From NCBI RefSeq assembly GCF_905220415.1, contig NC_059542.1, forward strand, positions 11,998,001 to 12,062,000: a stretch of 64,000 nt of DNA, given 5' to 3'. The notes below the pieces were generated by a model, which was not told where the DNA came from, searched no databases, and saw only the letters and a program-made list of their open reading frames with translations. Shown one piece after another: positions 32,332 to 42,834 of the stretch. Every line of letters starts with the position of its first letter. Positions within the stretch are counted from its first letter, which is position 1. The stretch is from Colias croceus. Taxonomy: Eukaryota > Arthropoda > Insecta > Lepidoptera > Pieridae. Both the position numbers and the translations under genes were made by a program.

Positions 32332-35300
32332 ATGGAGGAGGTAGGAGGCAGACATAGATATAACCTACGGTCGCTGCCCGGAGGGCGCCGGGGCGCGTCT
32401 GGAGCCGATGCTGGACGTGACAGCATGCGAACCATCGGCGACAGGGGGCTGAACAGGAGAAGCCCTCTCCGTAACAACACAACAAATGAAAATCCCTCAT
32501 CATCTGCATCATCCCCAAAATCATTATTTTCCTCCCTCCAATCATCCCCAATCTCTTATACCAATCATCTTTCACCTTCATCATGCTCATCTAACTATTC
32601 TAGTTCTATAACAACCGAGGATGTTGTGCAGGAGGCAACCTGTGCCGAAATACCTGCACCCACCAACGTTGAAAAACGTGCCCGCAAGAAATGGACAGAT
32701 GAAATGAATATCTTTATCTTGCGCACATATTTTACTCTCACTTTATTAGAATCTGATACGAACACATATTTACCAGCATTACACACATCATTCATACAAC
32801 AGTTCCCACAAATGCAAGTCAGCAGACAACGTATAGGCGACCAACGCCGAGCTATTATACGCAACAACTTACTTAATCAAGATAAAGTACAGGAAATCCG
32901 TAGAGAGGTTGAAGTATTTTTATCAAATCAAAACAATTCTGCTACTCCAGCTAATCCCGTTTCACTTAACAGAGAGAACTCAGGCCAAAGAATGAGATGG
33001 TCAAATGCAATAAACGAAAGTATAATGTATCATTACTATGCAATCACTAATTTAGAAACCAATAGAACGTCTTACATTCAACCTCTGCATCAAGCTGTTA
33101 TATCTAAACATCCTAATATTTCGCATGTATCCGAACAACGTATATCTGATCAACGTAGAGTCATAATTAATAACAAACTCATATCTGATACCCGATTGCA
33201 AGAAATAAGAAACGAAGTAGCTAGTACACTATTGCATCTTGAGCAACAACCACAAGATGAAATCACTAATGAGACACCAGTTTCCTATCAATATATTAAT
33301 ACAGCTGCTAGTATTGAAGGAGTTTTAAATGATGAAACTACTATTCTTTCTTGCAATTTGCTCGCAGAAAATGAAGCGGAGGCCCATAAAGAAACTTCAA
33401 TGTTTGTTTCTTCAGATGTTGAAAATACTTTTATTAATACTTTAGATACATTTAAAAACACTGACCCTACACAAAGACCATCAATCCCTAAGCAAAAAAT
33501 AACCAGAAAACTAGCTCATTTAGTCAACTTCATTAATCACACCATACTACCTAAGTACTGTCGAGAGGATACAGACTTTTCCAACCTCCAAGAAATTATT
33601 TACTCCGCAGCATACACAGCCGCTACGCACAATGGATCGAAAATTAGAAATAACCCCATTCATACACCACATAAGCATAAAACTCCACTCTGGCAGGTTA
33701 GATTGGAAAAAAGAATTGAAGACTTCCGAGTCAAAATTGGCAGACTCACCGAATACATTAAAGGAAACAGCAGCCCAAGATTAAAAAGACATATTGAATC
33801 GATTAAACGCAGCTATAAAATTCACTCTCAGCACGAAAATGAAAATACAGATCTTTCACATTTCTTAGATACCCTGAAGCAGAAACTTAGCGCTTTGTCC
33901 AGTAGGCTACGTAGGTATAAGCAAACTACACTGAGGAAATCTCAAAATACCCATTTCACTATGAATGAAAAATCTTTCTATAGGAACTTTAATCAATCTT
34001 CTTCAGAGCCACGCGACGAGTTAGATGAACTACCGAATCCTGAAGATGTCCATGGTTTCTGGTCAGATATTTGGGCGAAACCAATTCAACACAACCCCGC
34101 AGAATGGATTAAAGATGAAAAAGACAGTCTTATCGACGTATTAGACATGAAATATGAAGATATCCCTATTGAATTGTTTCGGTTTGTCATAGGAAAGACA
34201 CACAATTGGAAAGCTACTGGATCTGATAAGTTACACAATTACTGGTATAAAAAATTTACTGCCGTCCACCATTTGTTATTAACTCATATAAACACTTTTA
34301 TTAAATCACCCGAATCAATGCCTAAATATATTACTCAAGGAATAACCGTCATGATACCTAAAGACAAATCAGACCCAAAAAATCCCGCAAAGTACAGACC
34401 AATCACATGCCTACAAAATATATACAAAATTATCACTTCATGTATAAGTCAAATAATGTATCAGCACCTAGAAAAATATAGCATAATAGCAGAAGAGCAG
34501 AAAGGATGTCGTAAAAGGACTCAGGGATGTAAAGAACAGCTTGTTATTGATTCAGTGGTTTCAAAGCAGGCATACAACAAGAAAAGAAATATATATACAA
34601 TGTACATAGATTACCAAAAGGCATTTGACTCGGTCCCCCACAGTTGGCTAATATATATACTCGAACACTACAAAATAGATCCTACACTTATAAATTTTTT
34701 ACGAAGCATTATGAATAATTGGCAGACAGTTTTAAGACTCCACACACAAACTAAATTTACAGAAACAGCGCCCATAAGTATTCGCCGTGGTATATTTCAA
34801 GGGGATGCTCTTAGCCCTCTTTGGTTTTGTTTAGCATTAAATCCGCTTTCTAATTTATTAAACAAGGCTAATGTAGGTTTCCGTTTAAAATACAACAATA
34901 ATCAATTCATACTTACACATTTAATGTACATGGATGACATAAAATTATACGCTTCAAATTTAGCTGAAATCAACAAGTTAGCAGATATAACGCAAGTTTT
35001 CTCTTCCGACATACGTATGAATTTCGGTATTGATAAATGTAAGATACAGAGTGTTAAACGAGGTAAATTAGAATCGAATTCATACACTTTACATAATGAC
35101 GAAGTTATCCAGCCAGTAGACAACCAAATAGGATATAAATATCTAGGCTTCTACCAAAATCAAAATATTCTCCATAAACAGGTTAAAATCGAAATTGAAA
35201 AATGCTTTAGAGCTAGATTACATAAAATATTGAATACACATCTTAACGCTAAAAATATTGTCAAAGCTATTAACTCCTTTGCTATACCTATCTTAACTTA

Positions 35301-36420
35301 CTCCTTTGGAACAATTAACTGGTCTCAAACACAACTAAAAAAGCTTCAACGAATTATAAATACTTTAAGCACTAAATACCGTAAACACCATCCAAGATCT
35401 GCAATAGAACGTCTGACACTACCTAGAGCCGAAGGAGGACGGGGTATTATCGATATACAAAACCTACATAATAAAATTATTACTAATTTACGTTCATACT
35501 TTCACAATAAAACCTTAGATTCCGTACTGCACAAGGCTATCTCTCACACCGACAAAAAACTTACACCTCTAAACCTATCAGACAGAAGTACCCAAAAAAA
35601 TGAAAAAATTAGAAAACCACAAGAGAAAATAGATGCATGGCTACAGAAATCTCTACATGGCAGACACCGACGCGATTTGATGAATACTGACATCGACAAG
35701 CTGGCATCGAACACATGGCTCAAACGCGGCGAGTTGTTTCCAGAGACAGAAGGTTTTATGATTGCCATACAAGACCAAATAATTGATACGAGAAACTATA
35801 GGAAGTTCATACGGAAAGACCCAAATTTAGTTACAGACCAATGTAGACAATGTCACAGCGCATCCGAAACAATCCAGCACATTACAGGGGCTTGCAGGTC
35901 GCTTGCTCAGACAGACTACAAGCATAGGCACGACCAAGTCGCGTCTATAATACATCAATATCTGGCCATCAAATATAATCTCATCTCCGAAAAAGTATCT
36001 TACTATAAATACACCCCTAAAATAATTCTAGATTCCACAAACTACAAACTCTACTGGGACAGAACGATTATCACGGATAAAACAATACAAAGCAATAGAC
36101 CTGATATTACCCTCCTAGATAAACGAAACAAAGTTGTATATTTAATAGATATCGCTATCCCTAATACACACAACCTAACATCCACATTCTCCAACAAAAT
36201 TGCTAAGTATACTGATCTTTCCATTGAAATAAAAACTCAATGGCGAGTCAGTACAGTCAAAACGGTCCCAATAGTTATCTCCTCTACAGGAATCATACCA
36301 AAATCACTTCACTTGAGCCTCAAAACTTTAAGCATTCATAGTAACACACATATTCTTTTACAAAAGGCCGTTATTTTAAACACGTGCCGTATAGTTCGCA
36401 AATTTTTATCTTTAGATTAA
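32332..36420 (+). CDS. Retrotransposon polyprotein: reverse transcriptase plus restriction-like endonuclease
   Basis: A 1362-aa protein that would nick a TAA-repeat target and copy its own RNA there. Residues 1-110 are Arg/Ser-rich and low complexity. Residues 119-198 and 220-302 are two copies of an 80-aa helical unit (W-[ST]-x5-I pattern, 'RI[GS]DQRR', 'QEIR'), possibly Myb-like DNA binding. Reverse transcriptase spans about 620-930: 'KYRPITCLQNIYKI' at 687, 'YIDYQKAFDSVPH' at 758 with D760, 'IRRGIFQGDALSPL' near 815, and Y866-M-D868-D869. The C-terminus has C1171-x2-C1174-x8-H1183-x4-C1188, then P1257-D1258-x14-D1273, the zinc-knuckle and nuclease motif of restriction-like endonuclease elements. 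The start is the first ATG after the structured UTR; 'aaaaaATGG' is a fair context. All catalytic residues are present. Confidence 0.9.
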   Translation: MEEVGGRHRYNLRSLPGGRRGASGADAGRDSMRTIGDRGLNRRSPLRNNTTNENPSSSASSPKSLFSSLQSSPISYTNHLSPSSCSSNYSSSITTEDVVQEATCAEIPAPTNVEKRARKKWTDEMNIFILRTYFTLTLLESDTNTYLPALHTSFIQQFPQMQVSRQRIGDQRRAIIRNNLLNQDKVQEIRREVEVFLSNQNNSATPANPVSLNRENSGQRMRWSNAINESIMYHYYAITNLETNRTSYIQPLHQAVISKHPNISHVSEQRISDQRRVIINNKLISDTRLQEIRNEVASTLLHLEQQPQDEITNETPVSYQYINTAASIEGVLNDETTILSCNLLAENEAEAHKETSMFVSSDVENTFINTLDTFKNTDPTQRPSIPKQKITRKLAHLVNFINHTILPKYCREDTDFSNLQEIIYSAAYTAATHNGSKIRNNPIHTPHKHKTPLWQVRLEKRIEDFRVKIGRLTEYIKGNSSPRLKRHIESIKRSYKIHSQHENENTDLSHFLDTLKQKLSALSSRLRRYKQTTLRKSQNTHFTMNEKSFYRNFNQSSSEPRDELDELPNPEDVHGFWSDIWAKPIQHNPAEWIKDEKDSLIDVLDMKYEDIPIELFRFVIGKTHNWKATGSDKLHNYWYKKFTAVHHLLLTHINTFIKSPESMPKYITQGITVMIPKDKSDPKNPAKYRPITCLQNIYKIITSCISQIMYQHLEKYSIIAEEQKGCRKRTQGCKEQLVIDSVVSKQAYNKKRNIYTMYIDYQKAFDSVPHSWLIYILEHYKIDPTLINFLRSIMNNWQTVLRLHTQTKFTETAPISIRRGIFQGDALSPLWFCLALNPLSNLLNKANVGFRLKYNNNQFILTHLMYMDDIKLYASNLAEINKLADITQVFSSDIRMNFGIDKCKIQSVKRGKLESNSYTLHNDEVIQPVDNQIGYKYLGFYQNQNILHKQVKIEIEKCFRARLHKILNTHLNAKNIVKAINSFAIPILTYSFGTINWSQTQLKKLQRIINTLSTKYRKHHPRSAIERLTLPRAEGGRGIIDIQNLHNKIITNLRSYFHNKTLDSVLHKAISHTDKKLTPLNLSDRSTQKNEKIRKPQEKIDAWLQKSLHGRHRRDLMNTDIDKLASNTWLKRGELFPETEGFMIAIQDQIIDTRNYRKFIRKDPNLVTDQCRQCHSASETIQHITGACRSLAQTDYKHRHDQVASIIHQYLAIKYNLISEKVSYYKYTPKIILDSTNYKLYWDRTIITDKTIQSNRPDITLLDKRNKVVYLIDIAIPNTHNLTSTFSNKIAKYTDLSIEIKTQWRVSTVKTVPIVISSTGIIPKSLHLSLKTLSIHSNTHILLQKAVILNTCRIVRKFLSLD

Positions 36421-36545
36421 TTAAGTTTGTCTGTTTGTCCCACCCATTAAATATAAGCTTGTATAAGCATCTTTGTTTGGCCAAAAGCCCGCAAAAATGC
36501 TCGAGTCCTCGATTATGAGAGAACTTATAAAATATAAAAAAAACA
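36421..36545 (+). other. 3' UTR of the R4/Dong-like element
   Basis: A short AT-rich tail from the stop codon to the (TAA)n tract, ending 'aaaatataaaaaaaacataa'. No separate poly(A) tail is seen, consistent with an element that ends in TAA repeats. Confidence 0.65.
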
Positions 36546-36560
36546 TAATAATAATAATAA
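36546..36560. repeat. (TAA)n tract between two retrotransposons
   Basis: Five TAA units, lying between the plus-strand R4/Dong-like element and the minus-strand LINE. On the minus strand they read (TTA)n directly after 'aataaagacgatttta' and so look like that LINE's own tail. Confidence 0.8.
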
Positions 36561-36869
36561 AATCGTCTTTATTTGGTTCTCACAACATTAAAAGGTTACA
36601 AAAACTTAGTAATACTACACAATGTATAGTAGAAGATAACGTTGTGAGAAACTGGTGCCTGAAATAGACTACATAGAAGTCTGAGGTACAGGTCACCAGC
36701 CCCTCTCGCGGATATCATACGAGAATACACAAGTGTACGTACCTAAATAATGCATAGAGTTATACAAATCTTATTAGAAGACAATTTTACTTAAAAAACA
36801 CTAATACAAAAAAATAAAGAGAAAAGAAAAATATATTTTAATTTTAATTTAAATCCTACCAAATCCTAA

Positions 36870-36975
36870 AGGTATGAATGTGAGTATGCTAGTGTGTGTG
36901 TGCGCGCATGAGTGGGTGTGTGTGTATGAGTGTGTGTGAGTGAGTGTGTGCGCAAGTGTATATGTTTGTGTGATT
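36870..36975. repeat. (GT)n-rich low-complexity tract
   Basis: Interrupted 'gtgtgtgtgcgcgcatgagt' and 'gtgtgtgtatgagtgtgtgt' runs within the 3' UTR of the antisense LINE. Confidence 0.75.
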
Positions 36976-37060
36976 AATCATATGTGTAGGTGTGATTATA
37001 TGTTTATATCAGTTTATATAAAGTGTTCTTAAATTGCAGCAGAAAGATTCTAGAGTAATT

Positions 37061-37580
37061 TTAAATGAGGTCTTTAAGAAGGTCTTCGGTTTGTTGGTAA
37101 TCCAGTGATTTCAAAAAAGTAGAAACTGTCTTTTTGCAGTTGTAATTGTTCAAGGGATAAATGTTTAATTTCTTATTTATTTTATTATAAAGAAAGGGTC
37201 CCATAAAGCAAAAGAAATTATGTGAATGAGTTGATGAAAAAGCGGTAGATGAACAAATTGTGTTATTATGGCGCTTATTCTTGAGTAAAGTGGGGTCAAA
37301 TACCAGCTTTGAATGTTGCTTCATAATGGTGTGAAGTATGAATGTTTGTCTAACCGAAAGCACACCCCACATCCTATAGAGCTCTAACGTGGGGTAACGA
37401 TATGGAAGTCCAGCACTCACTTTAAGTATGGCACGTTGAGCTCTTTCAACTTCAATAAGGTGTGACTTTGCACAACCGCCCCAAGATGTAACACAATAAT
37501 CTATCAGTGAATTACAAAGTGCAAAATATACAATTTTTATCACCTCTCTGTCAGCAACATGTCTAAGACTTCTGAAAATA
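37061..37580 (-). pseudogene. LINE reverse transcriptase C-terminal fragment
   Basis: The minus-strand frame reads through 'FRSLRHVADREVIKIVYF' (upstream of the first Met at 37543), 'ALCNSLIDYCVTSWGG', 'IEVERAQRAILKVSAGLPYR' and 'LELYRMWGVLSVRQTFIL' before a stop at 37061. This pattern (YFAL...S...YC...WGG...L..ERAQRA.LK) is the stretch after the polymerase core in Jockey and CR1-type LINEs. About 170 codons remain without a stop, so the copy is fairly young, but the catalytic core is missing and it cannot function. A (GT)-rich 3' UTR and (TTA)n tail follow. Confidence 0.75.
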
Positions 37581-37635
37581 TATATTGTGTTTGTTTGTTG
37601 TTTACGAAATGTTTGTTTACGAAACAGTTATTAAC

Positions 37636-37800
37636 CAACTACAAAAAGGAGGTTGGCAATTTGCCTTTTTTTAGTTTGGTTTGTTACCTCAGAACTTTCG
37701 ACTGGGTGAACCGATTTTGATGAAACTTGTTTTATTTGAAAGCCCATTCTGGTCCCATTTAAATTGTTGTCCAGTTCTGACAAATAGGAGGCGGTTTAGT
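37636..37800 (+). mobile_element. Interspersed repeat 'ggaggttggcaattt' / 'actgggtgaaccgatttt'
   Basis: 'caaaaaggaggttggcaat', 'ttacctcagaactttcgac', 'tgggtgaaccgattttgatg' and 'tgtccagttctgacaaata' form a repeat I know to be frequent in Lepidoptera. Reverse pieces occur at 52083-52172 and 58412-58460. The superfamily is uncertain. Confidence 0.6.
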
Positions 37801-39253
37801 TATTTGTAAAAATATTTATTCATTCATTAAAAAACATTAAATGACTGTACAAATTGAAATTGTTCGTAGGTTGAGTTCAAAATCACATCATTATTTCAAT
37901 ATGCAAGAATTTCCGCCTACAATTTTGGTAGTGAATAGTGACTACATAATTATCACTTTGTTCGACTTTGACTTTAATATTGTACCTACATATTGACTCA
38001 CAAGTTACTGTAACATCTCTTTGCAAAATGGAACGCTCATCTCTAAAATTATTTACTTTACTATGTGATACATAAGGTTGAAGGTATGTGCTCGTTTTCC
38101 ACTTTTTTAATCATCATATCTCATATTCCAATTAGGTACTCGTCGCTTCACTTTCATACTCATTACATAGGATTACCTATGTAAGGTATATATTTCACTG
38201 ATATAGACTTTACAGTTTACACTAAGTACATTATACATAGATATGTTTGCCTAGTACACTACTATGTAGTTACAGAGACCAAGTATGCAATCTATGCTGA
38301 GAGTTGAGACGTAGATTACATTCACGCCAATAAAGCAGATGACGTCTTAATTCATTTACCATTGGTAAATAAAAAATAATAATTGTAGGAACATCTCAGA
38401 AACCAGTTTCGTGAGATTTGTGAATAATTTTAAATAATTACAAACAATAATGGCAGAATCACGGAGTCGCACAATTATCGAAGCAAAAAGCACGCTGTAA
38501 CAAGGACGGTGCTAATTTCAATTAAGGGGAGTCCTTTCAGCGAAGCGGAGTAAAATTGGTTTGCAAGATCAAATTTTTCATGTATTTGCAATTATATGAC
38601 GCTTCTAGAAAAAATAATCAATACACTTCAAGATATTTCCTAAAAAGTGTGCTAATTTGTTACACAACCACGTGTATTTTGTTCGATCATATAAAATCAT
38701 AAAAATAGGCTAAAATAAAGATCGAAAACGAATTATTTATTAATGAAATTTCTGATTTTGGAAATAATTTTTATATAAGGATATGTATTTTGATGTACTG
38801 CAGAAAACGTGCTAAATTTTGGTTTTCTACTGAAGCCCTGTAATTATTAAATACATATTATATCTCAGAACTTAACGTTGCCCAGCGTTTTCTTTACAAA
38901 CCGCGCTGCCCGCTACCCCGCCAGTCCTGATCAGGCGCTTGCTAACGTAGGACCTGTGTCAAATTATCTCCGCTCGATTTTAAGTTTTGAGTAAAGATAA
39001 ATTATTGAAAATGGGTAACAAAACAAACAAAATTCGGAAGAAAGCAGTGTCAGTATCACAAAAAAGGACAGGAAAAGAGAACTAGTATGTAAATTGAGTA
39101 ATATGATAAAAACGTAGTTACTTGATGCCACAGAATAAAAATATCAGTTGGTCATAAAGTTTCACCTCGTATGCTTTTATTTCAAAACGATAAAAGCTGC
39201 GTTACTGTGAAATAAGAGTTTAGTTTATAATAATTTGTTTTATATATATAATA
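37801..39253. other. AT-rich noncoding stretch with one GC-rich patch
   Basis: No gene recognised. At 38870-38965 a GC-rich patch ('aaaccgcgctgcccgctacc', 'gtcctgatcaggcgcttgc') stands out but has no reading frame or repeat match that I can name. Confidence 0.35.
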
Positions 39254-39436
39254 CTAGTGGTCCGCCCCGGCTTCGCCCGTGGTACATATTTCGCAATAAA
39301 AGGTAGCCTATGCCTTTTCTCGGGTATCAAAATATCTCTATACCAAATTTCATGCAAATTGGTTCAGTAGTTTAGGCGTGATTGAGTAACAGACAGACAG
39401 ACAGAGTTACGTTCGCATTTATAATATTAGTATGGA
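39254..39436 (-). mobile_element. Helitron-like nonautonomous element, family C
   Basis: On the minus strand it starts 'tccatactaatattataaat', contains (TCTG)n 'ctctgtctgtctgtctgtta' and ends with 'cgggcgaagccggggcgg' and 'accactag' followed by T. A second copy is at 61610-61796. Confidence 0.7.
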
Positions 39437-40299
39437 TTATTATTACGTAATTGGTGTATTATTTGCATAATTTTGGGGTATAATTATTAATTACAGTTGT
39501 TTATTTTAAGGAAAAAAACAATAATGATTATTTGTTAAAAAATAATTGATAATAGTCAAATAATAATGATTATTGACTAATAATAATTATTAATCACTAC
39601 AGTAAAAGTTCCTTATTGGCGGGGTATATGTTCCATAAAATATATGCCTCGAATACAGAAACCGTGAATACGGAATGGTAATTATTATATGGGATTATAG
39701 GTTCTACGTTATACGTTCCTAGGTGACGATTGAGATTTTTTTCGTGTCTCATTTTTTTTAGTTGACATTATAAATTTATAAACTAGGAAGAGTGCAGTAG
39801 ACGTTACTCGATCACAATTATTTTTGTAACGAATGTGAAAGACGAAACCTATAAAACACGCAAAGCGGCTTTTACTATAAACGGAACTACATTTAAAAAT
39901 ATACTTTATTTATTGAGTTATAAGGTTGCTTCCATTCTGTTTATTTACATTCTCAAAAACATCAATCGCGGCAAAGGCGGCTTGCGACAAAGGCGGCTTG
40001 GGTCAAAGGCCTCGGCGATATCATTAATTAACAACATAATATTATGTACTTTAGGCTAACTTGTAATAAGATCTATTTTACTTTCTTATTAGTCCATTTG
40101 ACAAGGATATTGTGTTAGATACCTATTGGAATAATTTTATTATTATGTATGTACTTATTAAATCCGCGAATAAAAAAATTTTTAGTCGCGAATATAGAAA
40201 TTGGGTCGCATTTTTTTTATTCCCGAATAGTGAAAACGCGAATAAAGGAAGCGCGAATAAGGAACTTTTACTGTATAATAGATGATAATAGTTAGTTCA
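39437..40299. other. AT-rich noncoding stretch
   Basis: At 39540-39600 'aataatgattattgactaat' and neighbours form overlapping small palindromes. 'ggcaaaggcggcttgcg' and 'acaaaggcggcttggg' make a short direct repeat at 39970-40005. Nothing else recognised. Confidence 0.4.
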
Positions 40300-40580
40300 T
40301 AATCATTGTTATTATAGTTCATTGAAAAGTTACATTTGGGGTTGCGTTTTTTAGGAGGACGCATTTTATTTTTTTGATGTGTAGGGGGGGTTAGTGTGAA
40401 GCTATCACCAAGTTTGTGGGGTCGCCACCCTTGTCCCACGGCCGCCATCTTAAAAATAGCGCTTAATATGGTTTTTATGATATATCTCTTAAACTATTAA
40501 TCTGATAAAAAAAAATTGTCAACATTATTTGTTGCAAATTAAATTTTCTACAATTTTGGTCCAGTAACTTTTTGTCATAG
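40300..40580. mobile_element. One-armed copy of the fold-back MITE
   Basis: It matches the left arm and centre of the MITE at 6688-7107: 'attgaaaagttacatttggg', 'gtgtgaagctatcaccaagt', 'tggggtcgccacccttgtcc', 'ggccgccatctt', then 'attatttgttgcaaattaaa' and 'ccagtaactttttgtcata'. The second arm is missing. The 88-codon minus-strand frame over it mirrors the one in the 7-kb copy and is not a gene. Confidence 0.7.
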
Positions 40581-42417
40581 AACTATAAATAAAAATGTTC
40601 AGAAATTAGCGATATTTATATTTTTCAATAAAACTTTTTTTTTTATAATTTTACGAAGAAATAATATCAGACCATTTTTGTAGATTGTTGTAGTATTGTA
40701 GTTATATTGTAATACACGCGCTCTATACTATTCTAATATAATACTCTAAGCTTCTACTGGTAGCAGCAAGTAATATTTATTAGTTACACCAAGTACTTCC
40801 ATAATTATGTTGTGCTAATTAATAAATTCCTAGTACCTACTTATCTCAGTTTATAAAGTTGTAAATGATTTCTTTATTTACTTTTATATTTACAATCTGA
40901 CACAAACACTTTTACATTGCTTACATAATAAAAATTGATCACAATTTACTTTTGATATAAGTATTTTACACTGTGGCATAGCGCTAACGTTACGAAAAAC
41001 AAACGACGCGAGGAGCGCGAGGAGCGCGTGTCACGCGAACGGCCCCGCACACCTCACCTCCAATCTTGCCTCGCGTTGAAATACCTCGCGTTAAGAGGAG
41101 CCTGAATAATTTAAAAAGAATAGGAATACATTTTAAATTAATTCGTTTTGATTCATCACGATGGCAGGCCATCAATTTTTTACAAGCTCAAAACTTCCTA
41201 ATTTAGATAAGCTGTGAATTGAATCTATGTATTAGGTCGTTTTAAAATTCATAGCTACTGAAGCTGTTCACTACTGAGTTATATATTATTTAGTGAAGTA
41301 TATGTTTTGATGAATATAAAATACACGTCAATAGCTTTGGAATGAATGAATGAAAAGAATGCAACGTACCATAGAGTGTACCTACTTGATGGCTGATGCA
41401 TCCTTCACTTATCGAGATGAAAAATATAACGTTGTTTTTGTGTTACAAAGATTTGAAGTGCAGTGACGTTATAATCCTCGATTCTTACCTGTAAAAAATA
41501 AGAAAATATCTTTATTATCCATAAATACAGAAAAAAAATACACGGCATAATTGAAAGTTAAAACGCATCCCATATTTTAGCACGTAAAATAATAAATATG
41601 TAAGTATGTACATGTAATTTAGAAAGCTTTTTAAAACTTGTAAGTTCTCTTGTTTACATTGACGTATTTGATGCATCCATATTTGAAAAAAACAAACAGG
41701 AAATCCTACATTGAATGAACCACTCGACTGTACAAATATTTCTCTGCGCGGACGTTAGCAACACTGTGACTAAAGAACAAAGATGGCGGCCGGAAGTCGG
41801 ATGTGTCGAAATGCTTCCGCAACAATAGGCGCTATTGTGGGCATTATGGCGTGTGCTGGAAACGCTTTATTTGTTTGAAATGCAGTTGGTAGTGACACAA
41901 AATACTGTATTATGTTTGGATAATATTTGTCTCGTGATTATGGAATAAAAATGAATCAATTAACAATAAAAGTGTCTACCATAGACATCGAATGTAGAAT
42001 GAAATAAATGGACATAAATATCACTTATAAACGATTGGGCCTAATTGATTACTTACTTACGCATTTTACAACCTACCTATGTATCTATTTTTGTATAGAT
42101 TTATGGAAGTTATCTAAAAATTTAAAAAAATCATACTGAAATCAAATTGATTTGTAAGTACCTAATTCTTATAATCATAATTCATAATCATTAAGAAATT
42201 TATTTTAAAAAGTATTAAAGTTCCATGCTTCACTGAAGCAAGGAATCGAAAAATCAACATCATTATTTAGCAACTTTTAAATATTGTTAACAACCGTTGC
42301 CATGGTTACGCAATGTTGCCACATTCAATCTTTAATCGTCTCGAAATTATAATTTAGGTTCTCATTAAAATCGCAACGGATCTATGAAACGGTTGAAATT
42401 AAAATTGGAGGAAATAT
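40581..42417. other. Noncoding stretch with two CpG-rich patches
   Basis: At 40990-41095 CpG-rich DNA contains the short tandem 'gcgaggagcgcgaggagcgc'. At 41745-41880 a second CpG-rich patch carries AAGATGGCGGCC and a 31-codon frame (see 41783). No gene model could be built around them. Confidence 0.35.
41783..41878 (+). CDS. Candidate short ORF or first exon (31 codons)
   Basis: The ATG lies in 'aacaaagATGGCGGCC', a strong start context that is also a motif common at metazoan transcription starts (YY1/Pho-like AAGATGGCGGC). The 31-aa product begins MAAGSRMCRNASATIG, is hydrophobic at its end ('IGAIVGIMACAGNALFV') and could be one membrane helix. It is GC-rich in an AT-rich region. However, the same AAGATGGCGGCC string occurs in three TE copies in this window, so this may be TE-derived. 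No family recognised. Confidence 0.2.
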   Translation: MAAGSRMCRNASATIGAIVGIMACAGNALFV

Positions 42418-42490
42418 TGACCAATAGCTCAGAGATTGGTGACCGGACTACAATCTCTCGATTGAAGGTTCAGCTGCAATCATATGTGAC
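42418..42490 (+). mobile_element. Decayed tRNA-derived SINE head
   Basis: 'aatagctcagagattggtg' has the A-box form, and about 35 bases later 'gaaggttcagctgcaatc' resembles a B box. 'gattggtgaccggactacaa' is like heads of tRNA-derived insect SINEs. No cloverleaf can be completed, so it is not a tRNA gene. Confidence 0.4.
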
Positions 42491-42834
42491 TTGGGATTCT
42501 TAAGGACAATGAAAGTGTGTTACAGAGTAAATTAACTTTAAATATATGAGTATCTAAAAATACGAGAGTAATTTTTTATGTTCATCTGCAGTCGGTCGAT
42601 TAATATAATTAAAAAGAACCTGTGCTCTAGTGTTTTACGCATTGTCAAAATCAACCTTTAGAAATTGATTAATATAAGTACTCTATCTTTGTACCTGGCT
42701 AACAATTTTCTTTCGAAATTTCATCTGATCATCATTATCTGTTGGTGCTATAGTTTAGCTGTGAAAGCGCAACAGACTATTTTTCGCAGACTAAGTTGCG
42801 TAGGCGTATTTTACATAAATTATAATATATTATT

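Larger units (their letters stand above)
32019..36545 (+). mobile_element. Full-length R4/Dong-like non-LTR retrotransposon
   Basis: The element consists of a 313-bp 5' UTR, one 1362-codon ORF and a 125-bp 3' UTR, with (TAA)n directly on both sides. Its protein carries a reverse transcriptase and a C-terminal restriction-like endonuclease, the arrangement of early-branching non-LTR clades (R2, R4, NeSL, CRE). The R4-clade element Dong of Bombyx is known to insert in TAA repeats, which matches this site. The ORF has no internal stop or frameshift. With both ends present, this could be an active copy. Clade placement is by reading and should be confirmed by phylogeny. Confidence 0.85.
36561..37635 (-). 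mobile_element. Jockey/CR1-like LINE, 5'-truncated
   Basis: On the minus strand this holds the C-terminal coding end of a LINE (37061-37580) followed by a 3' UTR of about 500 bp. The UTR includes a (GT)n-like tract (36870-36970, plus-strand sense) and ends with 'ccaaataaagacgatt', a poly(A)-signal-like AATAAA, then (TTA)n. The 5' truncation at about 37600-37635 is typical of target-primed retrotransposition. Confidence 0.75.

Noticed and set aside
32201..32867. 129- and 90-codon minus-strand frames opposite the retrotransposon
   Set aside because: They are antisense shadows of the 5' UTR and the low-complexity N-terminus of the 1362-aa protein.
42418..42490. Functional tRNA gene
   Set aside because: A-box and B-box-like motifs are present, but no acceptor stem or cloverleaf can be formed.
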